Assembly (NCBI GenBank): GCA_003021685.1
Contig: PXRO01000008.1
Span: 16,319 to 80,318 of the forward strand
DNA: 64,000 nucleotides
Direction: 5' to 3'
Source of the DNA: Halobacteriales archaeon QS_4_62_28
GTDB taxonomy: Archaea > Halobacteriota > Halobacteria > Halobacteriales > Haloarculaceae
The position numbers and the translations under genes were made by a program. How positions within the stretch are numbered: position 1 is the stretch's first letter; every line of letters starts with the position of its first letter. Shown in pieces: positions 59,959-64,000 of the stretch. Under the pieces are notes generated by a model. That model was given only the letters and a program-made list of their open reading frames with translations. It did no database searches and was not told where the DNA came from.

Positions 59959-60435
59959 TCAGGCCTTTTCGGTGTCGGCGACGACGGTAATCGTCGTCGC
60001 GTCGGAACTGCCCGAGTAGCCGCTGCCCGACGTGGTGTCGACTTCGAGGTTGACCGTGATTGTGTCGCCCGCTGCGAGGGTGACGTAGTTACCGGACGTA
60101 TTGACGTTTGTCGCTGTCAGCCAGCTTTCCGAACTCCCAACCTGAATGCCGACAGCCTCGCCGACGTTGTTCGTGATGTTGAACGCCGTCATCGTTGTCG
60201 TCGCGTTTTTATTCAGGTTCTGCAACGTCAGGTCCAGCGTGTCACCGCTGGAATCATCCACGATGGAACTCGCGTTGCTCGCAACGGAGAGACCGATTGC
60301 CGCGGAACCGTCGCCCGTGGTATCAATGGTCGCGGTCCGTTCGGCGTTGACGGTCGTCAACGCGCCACTTCCAAGTACTGTGCCTGTCACGACAGCTACG
60401 ATACCGATACCAATGAGTAGATTACGTGCGTTCAT
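59959..60435 (-). CDS. SipW/TasA-like (DUF1102-type) secreted protein
   Basis: A 158-residue protein: N-terminal export signal (NLLIGIGIVAVVTGTVLG then SGALTTVNAERTATI), and one beta-sandwich with GLSVASNAS, FNITNNVGEAVGIQVGSS and VTLAAGDTITVNLEVDTT. The G-A-L/F motif and ERTA-type continuation resemble bacterial TasA/CalY and the archaeal bundling pilin family. No C-terminal anchor is seen, so it is probably fully secreted or polymerised. ATG 60435 is used; 60444 (MKSMNARN) is possible. A TATA-like TTTTATATTC lies ~55 nt upstream with a CCACC/GGTGG hairpin between. Confidence 0.75.
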   Translation of the reverse strand: MNARNLLIGIGIVAVVTGTVLGSGALTTVNAERTATIDTTGDGSAAIGLSVASNASSIVDDSSGDTLDLTLQNLNKNATTTMTAFNITNNVGEAVGIQVGSSESWLTATNVNTSGNYVTLAAGDTITVNLEVDTTSGSGYSGSSDATTITVVADTEKA

Positions 60436-60588
60436 ACTTTTCATTCGACCACCCACCAAGGTGGTTGTCTTACATCTATAATGCCTGAATATAAAACTTA
60501 TGACTCTTTCATTTTTTGAGCGGCTATTCACGATATAGAGCCGAAACCCCTATTAATCTACAGAAGACAGTAGCTACAGGTTAGAGAG

Positions 60589-60780
60589 ATGAGGTCCGGT
60601 ATCGTCAACGGTGAAACGGAAGATTCGACCACCGGCAGCGATACCCGATCCACTACTGCAGGAAACGTTGTAACGTCGAAGAACGGCCGGCATCGGTTAC
60701 CGGTCGCGCCAATCGAGTCACGCATTCGAGTAATGCGAGAGGAACCTGGAACGTTCTTCCCACACTATCGCTATGACTAG
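60589..60780 (+). CDS. Possible small protein upstream of the FG-GAP-like gene
   Basis: A 63-codon frame starting MRSGIVNGETEDSTTGSDTR and ending PHYRYD, overlapping the next start by 8 bp. Polar and Ser/Thr-rich. A TATA-like CTATTAATC lies ~35 nt upstream. Codon bias is weaker than in neighbours, so it may be the leader region of the next gene instead. Confidence 0.3.
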   Translation: MRSGIVNGETEDSTTGSDTRSTTAGNVVTSKNGRHRLPVAPIESRIRVMREEPGTFFPHYRYD

Positions 60781-62221
60781 ACGCCGCTCTCGGAGCCCCT
60801 CCCGTCGACGTGGGTCAAGCGGCCTCAGTCGCCGGCGACTGCTGCTGCTCGCGGGTACGGGCCTGACCGGCGCTGGAATCTTCGGCACCGGCACCTTCGA
60901 GTCGGTGATGGGCGACCGGGCTGTGGACGCCTCGACGGCCGACGACCAGAGCGCACTGCTGGGGCTGTCCGAGTTCAAGGAGAACCCAGGCTCGATCTAC
61001 AATGAGCCACATAAAGTGACGGTCACAAATCAGACCGACTCGCAGTTGACCGACAACCGGGTTCGGAGCGACATCAACGGTGGGAACGGTGATCTCGAGT
61101 TCCGGGACGTGGGGGGGTCAAACTCGACGACAGACAAGGCACTCGGGGGCCTGTCGCCGTCCGAGAGCGACACGTTCGAGATCGTCACCGCGCCTGATGA
61201 GTCGGGCGAGGTCACCGACACGGTCACACTGGAGTACGCCTCTCCAGGGGATGTCAGCATCACGGTTGTCCGGGACATCACGGTAGAGTTCAAGGCGGCC
61301 GCCCAGCTCGTCTATGCGGTCGACACTGACAATCAGGATGGTGATATCCGGGTGTACGACGCTGTCAACGACGTTCTCAACAAGCCGCCACAGTCGGTGC
61401 AGGCAGACGTTATCGGCGCTAACGCCGCCGACATCCTCAGTGGAAGCGACGCCGACATCCCGTTCGCGTCGAAGAAGAATAACAACAAGGACGTACACGC
61501 GACGTGGGTGAACGCGAGCAGCGATAAGAAGCTCGGTAAGGGGGAGGAACCTAAGCTAAAAAAGCAGAAGACGCGGTTGGCGCTCCGGCCGTGGCCGGAT
61601 TCGAGTCTCTCGGGGCCGCTGGTGTTAGCTGCGGACAAGGACGCCTCACAGATCGTCGGTATCGACAGCAACGGCAACACCGACATTATCGCCAGCCCGC
61701 CCAACGGCTGTGACGGTGTCGCGGGCGTGAGGGACATCGATGGGGATAGCAGCCTCGAATTGGTGTTCGTGGACAGCTCACAGCAGATCCGGTATCTGGA
61801 GCAGGACGGCACGACGACGAAGGTCCCGGACGGCGGCGTCGGGTCGGACAACTCGACCGGGTTCGGCTCCCCGGCCGTGTTCCCGGGAAGTCCGGACTCG
61901 GATTCGGACACCCCGTCGAACCGCCCGGAGATTCCGTACATCGACGGGAGCAATAACGTCGCGCTGGTGACTCACGACGGGACGAAGACGATACTGAAAA
62001 ACGGCGGGGCGAAGAAGGCGGCAATTGCCCCCATTGACGTCGACGGCGACGGCGACCTCGAGTTCGCGTTCCTCGGCTCCAGCAGCGGGGAAATCAAGTA
62101 CATCGACAACATCCGCGGGGAGACCGATTCGACCAGCCCCTCGAACGAAACGAAGACACTGCAGGTCGACGGTAGCTCGGTGAAGCCCCTTGAAAAGGTC
62201 GGGCTCAACTCCGGCACGTGA
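60773..62221 (+). CDS. Tat-exported TasA-like/FG-GAP (VCBS-like) repeat protein
   Basis: A 482-residue protein. N-terminal Tat-type signal LSRRRLLLLAGTGLTGAG, then GTGTFESVMGDRAVDASTAD and SALLGL, the pattern of haloarchaeal DUF1102/TasA-like proteins. Residues ~55-190 form the TasA-like beta domain (VTNQTDSQLTDNRVRSDING). The C-terminal half holds FG-GAP/VCBS-like blades: GVRDIDGDSSLELVFVDSS, IAPIDVDGDGDLEFAFLGSS and SGEIKYIDNIRG, with Asp-rich Ca2+-type loops. It is probably a large extracellular adhesin or matrix component. It is divergent from the secreted protein genes. Confidence 0.75.
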   Translation: MTRRRSRSPSRRRGSSGLSRRRLLLLAGTGLTGAGIFGTGTFESVMGDRAVDASTADDQSALLGLSEFKENPGSIYNEPHKVTVTNQTDSQLTDNRVRSDINGGNGDLEFRDVGGSNSTTDKALGGLSPSESDTFEIVTAPDESGEVTDTVTLEYASPGDVSITVVRDITVEFKAAAQLVYAVDTDNQDGDIRVYDAVNDVLNKPPQSVQADVIGANAADILSGSDADIPFASKKNNNKDVHATWVNASSDKKLGKGEEPKLKKQKTRLALRPWPDSSLSGPLVLAADKDASQIVGIDSNGNTDIIASPPNGCDGVAGVRDIDGDSSLELVFVDSSQQIRYLEQDGTTTKVPDGGVGSDNSTGFGSPAVFPGSPDSDSDTPSNRPEIPYIDGSNNVALVTHDGTKTILKNGGAKKAAIAPIDVDGDGDLEFAFLGSSSGEIKYIDNIRGETDSTSPSNETKTLQVDGSSVKPLEKVGLNSGT

Positions 62222-62273
62222 TGGCAGTTCACGACCGCCACGACTTTTATAATAGACTAAACAATGATGGGCA

Positions 62274-63428
62274 ATGGCAGCCGACGACCCTGGTTCTACG
62301 GCGGTTCGCGCCCGGTACTGGCTTGCCGAGTACCTCTGGATCGCCGTCCTCGTCTGTCTGCTGGTCGCCGGTGCGAGTGGGTTCATCGCGTACGCGGAAT
62401 ACTCACAGCCTAACACACGGACCGAACAGCAGACCGTCGCGACGTGGACGACCGACAGCGAGTTTACGCACCAGGCGACCGTCCAGCGGTCGACAACGGC
62501 CTTCGAGGCGGGGACGGTGCTCCGGAACAGATCGCAGTATCTCACTGGTATCGCCCCCGAACTGTCGGCGACGCACGTCTACCGTCACGAAGGCGACGCC
62601 GACCCCGCAACCGTCTCGACGAACGTCACACTGGTGAAACAATCAGTCGACACGACAGGGAATGAACAGACACGGTACTGGCGCGTCGCGGAGACTCTCG
62701 AAGAGAGTACCCGGACTATCTCGGCCGGTGACGCCGCGCAGACAGCCTTCCGGATGAACGTTACCGCACAGCGCCAGCAGGCCCGCCGGATCGACAATGA
62801 ACTCGGCGGGACCCCCGGCGAGAGACAACTGTTTTTCCTCGTTACGACACGGGTCGAGACGACCGTCGACGGTGAAACGGTGCGTGACTCCCGCACTGAT
62901 CGGCTGAACGTCCAGCCCCGGGGATCGACCTACGCCGTCAGCGCGGAGACCGCCGGCGAACAGACCGAAGAGATCACAGCGCCAGTGTCAGTCCCCCTCG
63001 AATCGAACTCGTTCAGGGGCATTCTCGGCTCGCTATTGGCAGTGGTCTTTCTGGGGGCCGCCGCCGGCCTCGTCTGGGCCGACCGCACTGACTCTCTCGT
63101 ACTTCCCGAGGAAACCGTGACTGCAGTTCGACTGGCAGCGACCCGCGAGGAGTTCGACGAGTGGATCTCTGTCGGAACGGTCCCAGCGCCGACTGACGAC
63201 GAGCGCCTCGTCGCCATCGACTCGCTCGAAGACCTCGTCGATGTCGCAATCGACAGTAACCGCCGCGTCGTCGAGGACCGCGACAGCGCGCAGTTCGTCG
63301 TGTTCGACGACGGGACGCGATACGTCTTCGAGCCGAACCGTGTTCCATCGAGCGAGCCGACGGATCTCACGTCGGAATTGAGACCTGCGAACCCGGACGG
63401 TGTCGAGGGCAACGGTGCCGACGAGTGA
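62274..63428 (+). CDS. DUF5305-type membrane protein
   Basis: A 384-residue protein. A membrane helix at ~20-42 (YLWIAVLVCLLVAGASGFI) is followed by a ~200-residue extracellular beta-rich region (HQATVQRSTTAFEAGTVL, TRYWRVAETLEESTRTISAGD) and a second helix at ~245-262 (ILGSLLAVVFLGAAAGLVW); the C-terminal ~115 residues are cytoplasmic. This layout is that of DUF5305 proteins, which in haloarchaea occur beside SipW-type signal peptidases and TasA-like genes. It likely assists export or anchoring. It starts 52 bp after the FG-GAP-like gene. Confidence 0.8.
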   Translation: MAADDPGSTAVRARYWLAEYLWIAVLVCLLVAGASGFIAYAEYSQPNTRTEQQTVATWTTDSEFTHQATVQRSTTAFEAGTVLRNRSQYLTGIAPELSATHVYRHEGDADPATVSTNVTLVKQSVDTTGNEQTRYWRVAETLEESTRTISAGDAAQTAFRMNVTAQRQQARRIDNELGGTPGERQLFFLVTTRVETTVDGETVRDSRTDRLNVQPRGSTYAVSAETAGEQTEEITAPVSVPLESNSFRGILGSLLAVVFLGAAAGLVWADRTDSLVLPEETVTAVRLAATREEFDEWISVGTVPAPTDDERLVAIDSLEDLVDVAIDSNRRVVEDRDSAQFVVFDDGTRYVFEPNRVPSSEPTDLTSELRPANPDGVEGNGADE

Positions 63429-63438
63429 CCGATCCCAA

Positions 63439-63876
63439 TCACTCGATATTGACGACGAAGACGGGCATTTCGACGGCTTTCAGGACGCGTTCGGTGACGC
63501 TCCCGAGATTAGCGACTCGGTCGCGGCCGGTCTGGCCGTGGGTGCCCATGGCCACGACATCGACCGCTTCGTCGGCGGCGTACTCCCGGATCGTCTTGTG
63601 TGGGATCCCTTCCCTCATCACCGTTTCGACTTCGACGCCCGCTTCTTCGGCCGTGACGGCCACGCCGTCGACCGCGACCTGTCCCTCCTCGCGGAGTGAT
63701 GCGATGACCTCGTCCTGTGTGTCCTTGTCGGCCGCCAGGAAACGTCGTCGGTCGACGACGTACAGGACATGCAGCGTCGCGTCGTGGTTCAGCGCCAGTG
63801 AGACGGCGTGACCGACCGTCCGCTCGGTGCCTTTGCTCCCGTCCGTCGGCAGCAAGATATCGTCGTAGTCCTCCAT
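63439..63876 (-). CDS. Universal stress protein (UspA family)
   Basis: A 145-residue single-domain USP. Start MEDYDDILLPTDGSKGTERT, ATP loop GTHGQTGRDRVANLGSVTERV at the C-terminus (G-2x-G-9x-G-S). It is convergent with the DUF5305 gene with an 10-bp gap. The ATG at 63876 fits a leaderless start below a TATA-like CATATTATG; a GTG at 63891 is less likely. The rest of the window (63877-64000) is promoter and the beginning of unknown sequence. Confidence 0.92.
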   Translation of the reverse strand: MEDYDDILLPTDGSKGTERTVGHAVSLALNHDATLHVLYVVDRRRFLAADKDTQDEVIASLREEGQVAVDGVAVTAEEAGVEVETVMREGIPHKTIREYAADEAVDVVAMGTHGQTGRDRVANLGSVTERVLKAVEMPVFVVNIE

Positions 63877-64000
63877 CGTCTCTCCGTTCACTCCCGTGCA
63901 TAATATGTGTGCCCCCGGGGTACTGTTCGAACAAGCAATCGTGCCGAATCCATCAGAGACACTAAAAGCCCTCGCTTTGCGCGGCGGCAGTTGCCGCCGC

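Noticed and set aside
1..64000. CRISPR array or tRNA/rRNA genes
   Set aside because: No regularly spaced direct repeats and no T-loop-like GGTTCRANTCC with matching cloverleaf were found by eye on either strand.

Overview
The window is chromosomal DNA of a halophilic archaeon (class Halobacteria). The evidence is high-GC, GC3-rich coding sequence, strongly acidic proteins, many start codons lying about 26-28 nt downstream of a TATA-like box (leaderless transcripts), and haloarchaeal or archaeal genes: SAMP1, GatD, class I HMG-CoA reductase, NurA/HerA, a HalX response regulator, a PGF-CTERM surface protein and KaiC-like ATPases. I cannot fix the genus from sequence alone. No tRNA, rRNA or CRISPR array was seen.

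Layout. 1-7.8 kb: a truncated exported CARDB-type protein divergent from a TetR regulator with three operator-like palindromes, a response regulator, NAD kinase, a KaiC-like ATPase, and a lower-GC two-gene module (winged-helix regulator plus DUF6036-like nucleotidyltransferase) that looks like an AbiE-type toxin-antitoxin pair with its own inverted-repeat operator. 7.8-30.1 kb: mostly core metabolism and housekeeping (deoC, tRNA methylthiotransferase, a MacB-like ABC operon with an exported triple-repeat protein, CDF transporter, HIT, NUDIX, map, asparaginase-like hydrolase, icd, hmgA, phoD, nadABC). 30.4-42.7 kb: PGF-CTERM protein, gpmI, NurA and HerA with two small genes between them, stress proteins, nucleoside phosphorylase, samp1. 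42.7-53.5 kb: GNAT, gatD, ArsR regulator, repeat-rich secreted protein, Vms1-like hydrolase, DUF1611/dipeptide epimerase operon, glutamate-cysteine-ligase-like protein and gamma-carbonic-anhydrase-like protein. 54.1-56.2 kb: an operon of a two-domain KaiC protein and a degenerate KaiC partner. 56.4-63.4 kb: a surface/secretion locus with a signal peptidase I, a rhomboid protease, two SipW/TasA-like exported proteins, a Tat-exported FG-GAP/VCBS-like protein and a DUF5305-like membrane protein.

Mobile DNA. Intergenic regions from 34.8 to 58.7 kb carry small non-coding elements. One superfamily of 77-87 bp elements has terminal inverted repeats close to ATAC[CT]G[GT][TC]GGACGTACC; I find five copies. 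A second 82 bp family (arms ATAGYGACTGTTRTAA) has one intact copy and one copy that appears to be interrupted by a member of the first family. A roughly 540 bp hairpin-rich non-coding block at 53.6-54.15 kb resembles a decayed IS200/IS605 derivative. A 29-bp GC-rich repeat lies in the same reading phase inside two unrelated genes (nadB and a PH-like gene). The strongest candidates for new biology are the nucleotidyltransferase/regulator module, the signal peptidase-TasA-rhomboid locus, and the nested miniature elements.
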